In this document: piece after piece, positions 41,523-48,944 of the stretch
Layout of the letters: each line of letters opens with the position of its first letter
Position numbering within the stretch: position 1 is the stretch's first letter
Source: an uncultured Bacteroidales bacterium
Lineage (GTDB): Bacteria > Bacteroidota > Bacteroidia > Bacteroidales > Muribaculaceae
DNA: 64,000 bases
Reading direction: 5' to 3'
Assembly: GCA_902760865.1 (NCBI GenBank)
Contig: CACWID010000006.1
Location: forward strand, 62,001 to 126,000
Position numbers and translations under genes: made by a program
The notes under the pieces: model-generated
Told to the model about the DNA's origin: nothing
The model's input: the letters and a program-made list of their open reading frames with translations, nothing else
The model's database searches: none

Positions 41523-42688
41523 CAGTTCAGGAATACTTTGCGGACGGTTTTACCCACCTTGACGATATAGACGCGATGACCGGGCAGGCTGATCCAGTTG
41601 TTTACGGCAGGACGCTCATACCACAGGTTGCCATACACGTCATAGATAAACGTCCAAAATCCATGGGTGTCACCCTGGATGTAGATCGTGCCGTCGAGGC
41701 CGACGATGTTGAACCGCGGCTCGTCATCTTCCTTAACCTCCTCGATGGCGGCCGGCTGGGCGGTGGCCACGAGCTGCAGGTCCTCCTCGTCACGCATCAG
41801 CGTGGTGGGAACGACCAGATAGTCGGTGCTCTGGACACCGACGGGCAGATAGTAGTGGTCGGCTGCAGTGACGGCCATCAGGTAGCCGTCGGGGCCGTAG
41901 ATCTTGTAGGCCAAGCCATTGCCCAACTTGAGTGACGTCCAGTTCTGGCCATGGTCCTCCTGCTGCATCATGGGCAGCACGGCAAGTCCCTCATCAACCC
42001 AAAGCGTGAACTGACCCTCGTCGCCCCACACGCCATCATCCTGATAGCGCTGTGTCGTGCGGTCATCGGCCAGCATCACGTCAATGCCGTCACAGCCCTC
42101 AAAGGCATCGTCACCCAGCGTCAGTGGAGGCACTGCGGCGTCGCTGTAGAGTTCGGCAAGGTTTGAACAGTAGGCAAAAGCCCTCTCCCCTATCGTCTGC
42201 AGCGTGTAGGGCAGGAAGACGGTGTGCAGCTGGTCGCAGTCTTCAAATGCTCCCGCGCCGATGTCGGTCAGGCCCTCGGGCAGCACGACGTTGGTCACGG
42301 CAGTGCCGGCAAGCATATATCGGCTGATGGCCTTCAGGCCCAGCGGCAGGGTGATGTCAGTCAGTTCCACAGCGTCGGCAAAGGCGGCCTCGCCGATCAT
42401 CGTCACGCTGTTGGGAATCTGCACGCGGGTCACTGCCGACTGCCAGAACGCCCGCGGCGCGATGGCAGCCACGTCATAGTTCACGCCGTCGCAATACACC
42501 CGCTCGGGCAGGATGATGCATCCCTCATAGCGGTTCACGCCGTCGTGCCATGCTGGAGCCACAGCCACCTGTGTCTCGCTGATGATATTGTAATAGATGC
42601 CATTGGCCTCGATGTCCTGGCTGTACCCCGTAAGGGCGCAACACAGCAGCAAAGCCGTCAGCATCAATATGTTGGTTATTTTTCTCAT
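41522..42688 (-). CDS. Short BspA-like LRR protein with T9SS-type tail
   Basis: 388 residues from the ATG at 42688, 4 bases after the murF-alr stop; an earlier ATG (42712) would overlap that gene by 20 bases. Signal peptide (MRKITNILMLTALLLCCALTGYSQ), then the BspA N-terminal block (DIEANGIYYNI) and about five LRR_5 repeats (AVTRVQIPNSVTMIGEAAFADA). A linker of unknown fold (220-330) follows, and the C-terminus FIYDVYGNLWYERPA...GHRVYIVKVGKTVRKVFLN resembles a T9SS sorting domain. Stop and start codons overlap with tadA. A surface location is predicted. Confidence 0.82.
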   Translation of the reverse strand: MRKITNILMLTALLLCCALTGYSQDIEANGIYYNIISETQVAVAPAWHDGVNRYEGCIILPERVYCDGVNYDVAAIAPRAFWQSAVTRVQIPNSVTMIGEAAFADAVELTDITLPLGLKAISRYMLAGTAVTNVVLPEGLTDIGAGAFEDCDQLHTVFLPYTLQTIGERAFAYCSNLAELYSDAAVPPLTLGDDAFEGCDGIDVMLADDRTTQRYQDDGVWGDEGQFTLWVDEGLAVLPMMQQEDHGQNWTSLKLGNGLAYKIYGPDGYLMAVTAADHYYLPVGVQSTDYLVVPTTLMRDEEDLQLVATAQPAAIEEVKEDDEPRFNIVGLDGTIYIQGDTHGFWTFIYDVYGNLWYERPAVNNWISLPGHRVYIVKVGKTVRKVFLN

Positions 42689-42692
42689 CTCA

Positions 42693-45185
42693 TTATTCTC
42701 GATAATAGACACGCTTGACGCGAGGTGATACGCTGGTCAGGATCTCATAGGGAATCGTGCCGCGGGCCTCGCTCAGCTGCTCGACGGGCACGTGCTCACC
42801 GAAGATCTCGACCGTATCGCCCACCTTGCAGGTGGGAACGTCGGTGACATCAATCATCACGGCGTCCATGCACACGTTGCCCACCGTGGGACACAGCTTG
42901 CCGCCCACCCACATGCTCACCCGGCCGTTGCCGAAGTGGCGGTCAAAGCCGTCGGCATAGCCGATGTTGACGGTGGCGATGCGGCTGTCGCGCTCCAGCA
43001 CGCCATGACGGCCATAGCCCACGGTCGTGCCTGCCGGCCAGTCCTTGATGCTGATGATGATGGAGCGCAGGGCCGATACGGGCTTGAGGGCGTCCTCGCT
43101 GCCGTCAAACAACGTGCGGATGCCGTACAGGCCGATGCCGATGCGCACCATGTCGTATTGCCGCTCGGGGAAGCGGACGATGCCGCTGGTGTTGAGCACA
43201 TGACGCATGATGCGGTGGTCAAAGGCCTGCTGCAACATCTCGCTGCACTCATCATAGTAGTCAAACTGGGCCTTGGTGTATTCGTCCTGATCAGGCTCGT
43301 CGGCGACACTCAGGTGGGTAAACACCGAGGCCGGCGTAACGACCTCCTGATTCTTGAGCAGGGCGATGAGGTCGGGCAACTGCTCTCGAGTGAAGCCCAG
43401 GCGGTGCATGCCGCTGTCAATCTTAATGTGCACGGGAAAGCCTTGCACGCCATAGCGCTGGCCTTCCTTCACCAGGTCACGCGCCATCTCCAGGCTGTAC
43501 AGCTCGGGCTCCAGCCGGTACTGAAACATCGCCTTGTAGTTCACGCCGTTGGGGTTGAGCACGATGACGGGCATGGTGATGCTGGCCTTGCGCAGCTCGA
43601 CGCCCTCGTCCTGGACGGCGACTGCCAGGTAGTCACAGCCGCAATCCTGCAGCGTCTTGGCAATCTCATAGCTGCCGGCGCCATAGCCGCTGGCCTTGAC
43701 CATGCCGATGGTCTTGGTGCCGGGCTTGATGAGCGACTTGAAGAACTTGAAGTTGTGGGCCAGGGCATTCAGGTCCACCTCCATGACGGTAATGTGCTGC
43801 TTGGCCTCGAGCAGGTCGATAATCTGGCTGAAACCATAGCTGGGGTCACCCTTGATGAGGATGGTTTCGTCCTCAAAGTCGCCCTTGGCGACGTCCGAGA
43901 TAAAGTCTTGTGTGTCAGCATAGCAGCGCACCATCGGCAGGCCCTCGAAGTAGTTGCGATATCGGCACATTTCCTTGCCGATGCCGATGAGGCGGTTCAC
44001 GCGCTTGGTCTTGAGCAGCTCGCTCACGCGGATGTAGAGTTCGTCGCCACTGTAGCTCTCGTTGCCCAGGTCGCTCAACACGACGGTGCACGGGCGGTTG
44101 CCGGCGCGACGCGTCATGAAGTTGAGGGCCGGCGTCAGCGAATTGTAGTCGCTGGTGTAGCTATCGACGATGACGGTGCAGTTGTTCACACCCTCAATGA
44201 CGTTGAGGCGGGTGCCCACAGGGGTCAGGGCTGTCATGCGCTCGGCAATCACATCTTGGTCCACGCCCAGGTGCAGCAGCACGGCCAGGCAGGTGATGGC
44301 GTTGTCCAGGTCGCGATCGGCGGTGAAGGGGATAGTCACAGTGCCCGGTTCGCCGTCGTAGCTGTAGTGCAGGGTCGTGGCGCTCTCGGTGCGGTCGGTA
44401 CCGTCGATCTGCAACGGGGCCTCGCAGTGGTTGCGTGACCATGACATCGACACGGCCACGTCGCTCTCGACGAGCGGGGCGATGGTGTGGGTCACCAGCG
44501 GGTCGTCGGCACAATAGACGACGCACTCGCAGTTGAACAGGATTTTGGCCTTCTCCTGCGCCTTTTGTTCCATGGACTCGAAACCGTCGTTGTGCTCGCT
44601 GCCCAGGTTGGTGATGATGCCGACGGTGGGCCTGATCATCGCCTGCAGGTTGTCCATCTCGCCGGTAGTCGAGATGCCAGCCTCGATGATGGCCAGGTCT
44701 GTATTATTGTCGATGTCCCACAACGAGAGGGGCACGCCGATCTGCGAATTGTAGCTGCGGGGCGAGCGCACGATGCGGTAATCGTCCTTGAGCAACTGGT
44801 AGAGCCACTCCTTCACAGTCGTCTTGCCGCGGCTGCCGGTGATGCCGATGACGGGCAACTCGCGGAAGCGGCGGCGGTGGAACGTGGCCAGCGCCTGCAG
44901 AGCGTCGAGCGGTGAGTCCACGGCAATGTAGTTGGCTCCGGCGCAGTCGGGCAAGGGGTAGTAATCGCTGGCAACGACAAAGTTGCGAACACCCTTGACG
45001 AACAGGTCGGGGATGAAGTTATGGCCATCGCCGGCGTCGGTGCGCAGGGCAAAGAAGATGGTCTCCTCGGGCTGCGTCAGCGAGCGCGAGTCGGTGAGCA
45101 ACTGGCTCACGATGGCATCGGGGTCGATGATACGCCCTCCGGTCACTTCCAGCACATTGGATATTTCGGTGATCGAGTAGTTCAT
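42693..45185 (-). CDS. Bifunctional UDP-N-acetylmuramoyl-tripeptide:D-Ala-D-Ala ligase / alanine racemase
   Basis: 830 residues: MurF domain (about 1-455) fused to alanine racemase (about 460-830). MurF shows the ATP loop GITGSRGKTTVKEWLYQLL, YNSQIGVPLSLWDI, EAGISTTGEM and VIVDSYTSDYNSL. The racemase has the PLP lysine in GMVKASGYGAG and the second catalytic Tyr region VGYGRHGVLE, plus NIGYADGFDR. One polypeptide therefore supplies D-alanine and adds D-Ala-D-Ala to the peptidoglycan precursor. The fusion is standard in Bacteroidetes. It overlaps the GSCFA gene by 4 bases (ATGA), so the two are coupled. No residue loss seen. Confidence 0.95.
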   Translation of the reverse strand: MNYSITEISNVLEVTGGRIIDPDAIVSQLLTDSRSLTQPEETIFFALRTDAGDGHNFIPDLFVKGVRNFVVASDYYPLPDCAGANYIAVDSPLDALQALATFHRRRFRELPVIGITGSRGKTTVKEWLYQLLKDDYRIVRSPRSYNSQIGVPLSLWDIDNNTDLAIIEAGISTTGEMDNLQAMIRPTVGIITNLGSEHNDGFESMEQKAQEKAKILFNCECVVYCADDPLVTHTIAPLVESDVAVSMSWSRNHCEAPLQIDGTDRTESATTLHYSYDGEPGTVTIPFTADRDLDNAITCLAVLLHLGVDQDVIAERMTALTPVGTRLNVIEGVNNCTVIVDSYTSDYNSLTPALNFMTRRAGNRPCTVVLSDLGNESYSGDELYIRVSELLKTKRVNRLIGIGKEMCRYRNYFEGLPMVRCYADTQDFISDVAKGDFEDETILIKGDPSYGFSQIIDLLEAKQHITVMEVDLNALAHNFKFFKSLIKPGTKTIGMVKASGYGAGSYEIAKTLQDCGCDYLAVAVQDEGVELRKASITMPVIVLNPNGVNYKAMFQYRLEPELYSLEMARDLVKEGQRYGVQGFPVHIKIDSGMHRLGFTREQLPDLIALLKNQEVVTPASVFTHLSVADEPDQDEYTKAQFDYYDECSEMLQQAFDHRIMRHVLNTSGIVRFPERQYDMVRIGIGLYGIRTLFDGSEDALKPVSALRSIIISIKDWPAGTTVGYGRHGVLERDSRIATVNIGYADGFDRHFGNGRVSMWVGGKLCPTVGNVCMDAVMIDVTDVPTCKVGDTVEIFGEHVPVEQLSEARGTIPYEILTSVSPRVKRVYYRE

Positions 45186-46165
45186 AATCGTTCAAGCACT
45201 TTTTGTAATTCGGGGTTTTGTTCCAGATAGGGATATTCCTTGATCAGGTTGCGCACCACGCTGGCCGTGTCGGCATTGAAGCGGGCCACGGTCTCGTGGT
45301 TGGCGCTCATCGGGCGGTGCTGCAGGCGCTTGTGGATGCGCTCACAGCGGGCCACGGCAAGGGCGCTGCGGTCATCCAGGTAGGTTGCCTGGAAGGCCTG
45401 CCAGATGTACTCCACCGCCACGTCGCTGGGATGCACCATGTCGCTGGTATAGAAACGGTAGTCGCGCAGGTCATCGAGCATGATCTCGTAGGCCGGGAAA
45501 TAGTCGCAATAGTCGCGGTGACGGCCCATCGCCTCATGAATCGCAACGCGCAACAGGGCCTTACTCAGCGAGTTGGTGTCAAGTCCGTCGGCAATATGAC
45601 GGATGGGGCTGACAGTGAGGATGATGTGCAAATCGGGGTTGAACTCGTGCAGACGCGTGAGCATCGTGTCGAGTTCGCTGACCATCTCGTCCGTCGAGGC
45701 CATGCGGCGCTCAAACTCATGCTGCGGCACCTTGTGGCAGTTGGCAACAACTTCGCCCGTGGCTTTCAGGCGATAGACGATGGCGGTGCCCAGCGTGACG
45801 GTGAGCAACTGCGCCTGCTTGAGGGCCTCGTGGCCCTGCTCGATGCGCTGGTTCATGCGGTCGATGGTCGCCTGCTTGTCGGGCAGGGAGTGCCGCGAGT
45901 GGAAGTCATAGCTGTTCCACACGCCACCCTGCATGAACAGGTCGCGGCCCGCAACCGGCTCATTGTCAATGAGACGGCGCACGCTGCAACCGATGCTCAT
46001 CGGGTTGTAGAGAGTCCCCATCGGGTTCACCGTAGCATGAATCAGGGCCCCCTGCATCTTGGCTCCGATGTTGTCGCTGAAGCACGACCCCAGCAGCACC
46101 ACACTGTCGCTGTGGTGCAGCCAGCCGCGATTCTCGCCTGTCTTAACTGTCGTCCTGAACTCCAT
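45182..46165 (-). CDS. GSCFA-domain protein
   Basis: 327 residues from the ATG at 46165, chosen because the promoter (-7 box at 46197-46204) lies between it and the earlier ATG. The naming motif is VLLGSCFSDNIGAKM, followed by family blocks YNPMSIG, GGVWNSYDFHSRHS, LTVTLGTAIVY, HIILTVSPIRHI and MVHPSDVAVEYIW. These resemble SGNH/GDSL hydrolases (GSC plus HPSD), so an acyl-ester hydrolase is suspected, but the function is unproven. First gene of the six-gene operon; the stop overlaps the murF-alr start by 4 bases. Confidence 0.88.
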   Translation of the reverse strand: MEFRTTVKTGENRGWLHHSDSVVLLGSCFSDNIGAKMQGALIHATVNPMGTLYNPMSIGCSVRRLIDNEPVAGRDLFMQGGVWNSYDFHSRHSLPDKQATIDRMNQRIEQGHEALKQAQLLTVTLGTAIVYRLKATGEVVANCHKVPQHEFERRMASTDEMVSELDTMLTRLHEFNPDLHIILTVSPIRHIADGLDTNSLSKALLRVAIHEAMGRHRDYCDYFPAYEIMLDDLRDYRFYTSDMVHPSDVAVEYIWQAFQATYLDDRSALAVARCERIHKRLQHRPMSANHETVARFNADTASVVRNLIKEYPYLEQNPELQKVLERL

Positions 46166-46196
46166 CTGCAAAATTCGGAATGGTTGTTTTAACCAA

Positions 46197-46204
46197 CAAA
46201 GGTA
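46197..46204 (-). promoter_or_regulatory. Predicted -7 box (TACCTTTG) of the GSCFA-murF operon
   Basis: Exact consensus 32 bases ahead of the ATG at 46165. It would drive GSCFA, murF-alr, LRR, tadA, esterase and ansA. Confidence 0.65.
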
Positions 46205-46318
46205 ATACATTTCCCCGAAATCATCACCTTCTTTCCCACATTATTTAAAAACACCAAAAGCAACTATCACATTTTTCCGGACGAACATCGGGAAAACAAA
46301 TCAAAAGTGTGGCAGAAT

Positions 46319-47083
46319 GTGGTCGGAGACCACAACAAGGCCAGCGGCCTTGAATTGTGCCAACCCCAGGGCGCACTGGCCGAAGGTCAGTGTGGCCTGG
46401 GGAGCAGGAAGCGAAACGGACGGGCCTCGAAGAGGGCCAATCACGTCAGGCGATAGTCATTCCATTCTATTCCGGCATGTTGCAAGTGTTTGCGGTATTC
46501 ATCTTCAAAGGATTCTCGCTGATGATGAGTGCGTTGGTTATGGATGTAATTGGCGACCATGTCCTTGTCACGCAATGCATAAGTGAAGGCTCCATACTCC
46601 TTTCCCCAGCCAGCAAATTGCGGAAATGCGCCACGATTCTGTTTTATCCAATGACTTGTTGACAGCTTGATATCCCGCACAAGGTCGGATAAACGCACCG
46701 ACGGATGCAAGTTGACCAAGAGATGGATGTGATTTTCAATGCCATTGATGGCATAAAGTGCCGATTGGGAATTCTGCACCACGCGCGCGATGTAACGATA
46801 CAACTGGTCGCTCGATGCGAGGGGCAATGTCATCTCACGCCTGTGGGTGTTGATGACGATGTGATAGATGGCTGTGACTGCACTCATGATTCATCGGTTT
46901 TGTGATGACAAAGATACAACAAAACTATAGATGTACCAAAGGGTGGATTGCTTGACGCGAGTGGCCCCCTTCGGGGCCCGTACCATCGGCGCCTGTATCC
47001 CCAGGCCACACAAGGCCTTCGGCCTGTGCGCCCTGGGGTTAATGCAAGTCAAGGCCAGCGGCCTTGTGCAGGTCTTCGACCTG
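46319..47083. mobile_element. RAYT transposase element with inverted palindromic ends
   Basis: Left end: GTGGTC-GGA-GACCAC (46319-46333), CAAGGCCAGCGGCCTTG (46336-46352), 39-base hairpin (46364-46402), GGGCCTC...GAGGGCC (46423-46438). Then the transposase gene (46441-46887, minus) and the right end in mirror order: GGCCCC-CTTC-GGGGCC (46963-46978), 40-base hairpin (46999-47038), CAAGGCCAGCGGCCTTG (47050-47066), CAGGTC-TTC-GACCTG (47069-47083). The ends are inverted relative to each other and match the gene-less copy at 8619-8882. tRNA-Ser begins about 220 bases further on. Confidence 0.8.
46441..46887 (-). CDS. REP-associated tyrosine transposase (IS200-like HUH, Y1)
   Basis: 148 residues of the Y1 transposase fold. 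The metal-binding HUH motif is IENHIHLLVNL (His53, His55) and the nucleophilic tyrosine is in MVANYIHNQRTHH (Tyr114). WGKEYGAFTYALRD is the usual strand before the catalytic helix. Length and motifs match the small RAYT-type proteins that nick REP palindromes. The gene has its own hairpin repeats at both ends, and its TGA is 2 bases from the left-hand structure. It appears intact. No accessory TnpB/IscB is adjacent. Whether it still moves the repeats is inference. Confidence 0.88.
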   Translation of the reverse strand: MSAVTAIYHIVINTHRREMTLPLASSDQLYRYIARVVQNSQSALYAINGIENHIHLLVNLHPSVRLSDLVRDIKLSTSHWIKQNRGAFPQFAGWGKEYGAFTYALRDKDMVANYIHNQRTHHQRESFEDEYRKHLQHAGIEWNDYRLT

Positions 47084-47180
47084 TCACATGCCAGCCCAGG
47101 ACATTGTTTGGTACTCTTGGCACGTATTATTATAGGATGTGGTTGGATGGCGGGAAACGGAAGAGCCCAGGGAGATAAAA

Positions 47181-47217
47181 AACGAGGCGGGTTCCCATGG
47201 CGGGTTCCTGCCTCGTT
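47181..47217 (-). terminator. Terminator of tRNA-Ser
   Basis: AACGAGGC (47210-47217 reversed arm) pairs with GCCTCGTT around an inner GGAACCC/GGGAACC-type stem, followed on the minus strand by six T. It begins 2 bases after the tRNA 3' end. Confidence 0.85.
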
Positions 47218-47218
47218 G

Positions 47219-47306
47219 CGGAGTGACCGAGATTCGAACTCGGGATACGCTTTTGACGTATACACGCTTTCCAGGCGTGCCTCTTCAGCCACTCGAGCAT
47301 CACTCC
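47219..47306 (-). tRNA. tRNA-Ser (anticodon GGA)
   Basis: 88 bases. Acceptor arm GGAGTGA/TCACTCC with discriminator G, anticodon stem CACGC/GCGTG with loop CTGGAAA (anticodon GGA, reading UCC/UCU), long type II variable arm (TATACGTCAAAAGCGTAT) and T arm CCGAG-TTCGAAT-CTCGG. The 3' CCA is not encoded, as usual in Bacteroidetes. Promoter and terminator flank it. Confidence 0.95.
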
Positions 47307-47323
47307 TGTCGCTAAATGCGCGG

Positions 47324-47355
47324 CAAAGGTAATACAATTTGGCGGATTATTGCAA
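47324..47355 (-). promoter_or_regulatory. Predicted promoter of tRNA-Ser
   Basis: -7 box TACCTTTG at 47324-47331, and TTG at 47353-47355 as part of the palindrome TTGCAA (47350-47355). The tRNA begins 18 bases after the -7 box. Confidence 0.65.
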
Positions 47356-47382
47356 GTTTTCAATGATTTTTTAATATTTTTG
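47350..47382 (+). promoter_or_regulatory. Predicted promoter of the helicase gene, sharing its -33 with the tRNA promoter
   Basis: TTG at 47350-47352 (same TTGCAA palindrome), 22-base spacer, -7 box TATTTTTG at 47375-47382. The ATG at 47387 is only 4 bases later, so the transcript would start at or next to the start codon. Confidence 0.45.
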
Positions 47383-47386
47383 TGCC

Positions 47387-48859
47387 ATGAACAACGATAA
47401 CCGACTGCAGAATTACAACAATACCGGCGGTGCCGACCAGCAGGACCCGCGCGTGAAACGGCTCGCCATCGACGTGCTGCGGTGGCTGCCCTATGACCCC
47501 AACGACGACCAGATGCTGGTCATCGTGGCGCTGGCCCACTTCCTGCTCTACGCCCCGCAGCGGTCGGTGTTCATCCTGGGCGGCTATGCCGGCACGGGCA
47601 AGACGTCGCTCACGGGCGCTATCGTCAAGGCGCTGCACCAGCAGGGGATGAAGTCGGTGCTGATGGCGCCGACGGGCCGTGCGGCACACATCTTCAGTGA
47701 CTACTCGGGCCACCCGGCCTACACCATCCACCGCAAGATCTACCGCCAGCAGGGCTACGGCATCGACGCCTTCGGCCTGGCCGAGAACAAGCACACCAAC
47801 ACGTTGTTCATCGTCGATGAGGCATCGATGATCAGCAATGCCAGCGACGGGTCGGTATTCGGCAGCGGACGGCTGCTCGAGGACCTGATCGGCTATGTGT
47901 ATAACGACCTGGGATGCAAGATGGTGCTGATGGGTGACAATGCGCAGTTGCCGCCCGTGGGACAGCTCGTTAGCCCCGCCCTCGATGACGAGATACTGCG
48001 CTCGATGGGGTTGACCACCTATGGCGTATTCCTGCGGCAGATTGCCCGCCAGGCCGAGGAGAGCGGCATCCTGCACAATGCCACGCTGCTGCGCCAGGCC
48101 ATGGAGGAGGGCACGCTGGGGCGGCCGCACTTTGACCTCGAGGGCATGGAAGACATCCAGACCGTGTCGAGCGAATTCCTGCTCGAGACCATCAGCGACA
48201 GCTACGACCGCGACGGCATGGGCGAGACCATCATCGTGACCCGCAGCAACAAGCGCGCCACGATGTTTAATATGGGCGTGCGCAACAGCATCCTCTACCG
48301 CGAGGACCTGCTCGTGAACGACGACATGCTGCTGGTGGCCAAGAACAACTACTACTGGGCGCGCGACTATGACGAGCTGGACTTTATCGCCAACGGCGAC
48401 GTGTGCCGCGTCAAGCGCGTGTGGGGCGATATCGAGCACCGCTACGGCCTGCGGTTTGCCGACGTCACCGTCGAGTTTCCCGACCATGACGGCATCGAGA
48501 TGGACTGCAAGATTGTGGTCGATTGCCTGTTGAGCGACACGCCGGCCCTCAGCCGCGAGCAGAGCGACCGCCTGTTCAACGAGGCTTTCAATGAACTCAC
48601 GGGCGACAAGCGCGAGCGCTTCAAGGCCCTGAAGGAGCACCCCTACTTCAACGCGCTGCAGGTGAAGTATGCCTATGCCGTGACCTGCCACAAGGCACAG
48701 GGCGGCCAGTGGCGCAACGTGTTCATCGACATGGGCGGCATCATGCCCGACGCGATGCAGTCGATGGACTTCTACCGCTGGCTCTACACCGCGATGACCC
48801 GTGCGCGCGACCACGTCTATCTCATCAACTGGATCAACGACCCCGAAAATTGTGATTAA
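47387..48859 (+). CDS. SF1 AAA helicase (RecD/Dda-like)
   Basis: 490 residues. Walker A is FILGGYAGTGKTSLTG (Lys72) and Walker B is TLFIVDEASMIS. KMVLMGDNAQLPPVG is motif III of RecD-like enzymes. The C-terminal UvrD_C_2 part has YAVTCHKAQGGQWRNVFID and DFYRWLYTAMTRARDHVYLI (motifs V and VI). An SH3-like insertion (about 310-400) is typical of Dda/RecD2. Predicted 5'-3' DNA helicase in repair or replication-conflict resolution. Complete and cytosolic. The start codon is almost adjacent to the -7 box, which suggests a leaderless mRNA or a start further downstream. Confidence 0.92.
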   Translation: MNNDNRLQNYNNTGGADQQDPRVKRLAIDVLRWLPYDPNDDQMLVIVALAHFLLYAPQRSVFILGGYAGTGKTSLTGAIVKALHQQGMKSVLMAPTGRAAHIFSDYSGHPAYTIHRKIYRQQGYGIDAFGLAENKHTNTLFIVDEASMISNASDGSVFGSGRLLEDLIGYVYNDLGCKMVLMGDNAQLPPVGQLVSPALDDEILRSMGLTTYGVFLRQIARQAEESGILHNATLLRQAMEEGTLGRPHFDLEGMEDIQTVSSEFLLETISDSYDRDGMGETIIVTRSNKRATMFNMGVRNSILYREDLLVNDDMLLVAKNNYYWARDYDELDFIANGDVCRVKRVWGDIEHRYGLRFADVTVEFPDHDGIEMDCKIVVDCLLSDTPALSREQSDRLFNEAFNELTGDKRERFKALKEHPYFNALQVKYAYAVTCHKAQGGQWRNVFIDMGGIMPDAMQSMDFYRWLYTAMTRARDHVYLINWINDPENCD

Positions 48860-48905
48860 CAGATAAAAACCGTTGACCACGAGACAAAAAACCAAAACTT
48901 TTCAC

Positions 48906-48913
48906 TACCTTTG
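48906..48913 (+). promoter_or_regulatory. Predicted -7 box (TACCTTTG) of the endonuclease gene
   Basis: Exact consensus 32 bases ahead of the ATG at 48945. It rules out the in-frame ATG at 48873 as the start. Confidence 0.6.
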
Positions 48914-48944
48914 CCCGACTATAACCATCCATACTTTACAAGCG

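Noticed and set aside
46891-47337. Open frames across the right palindromic array and tRNA-Ser
   Set aside because: They run through the hairpins and the tRNA gene, and have no recognisable protein features.
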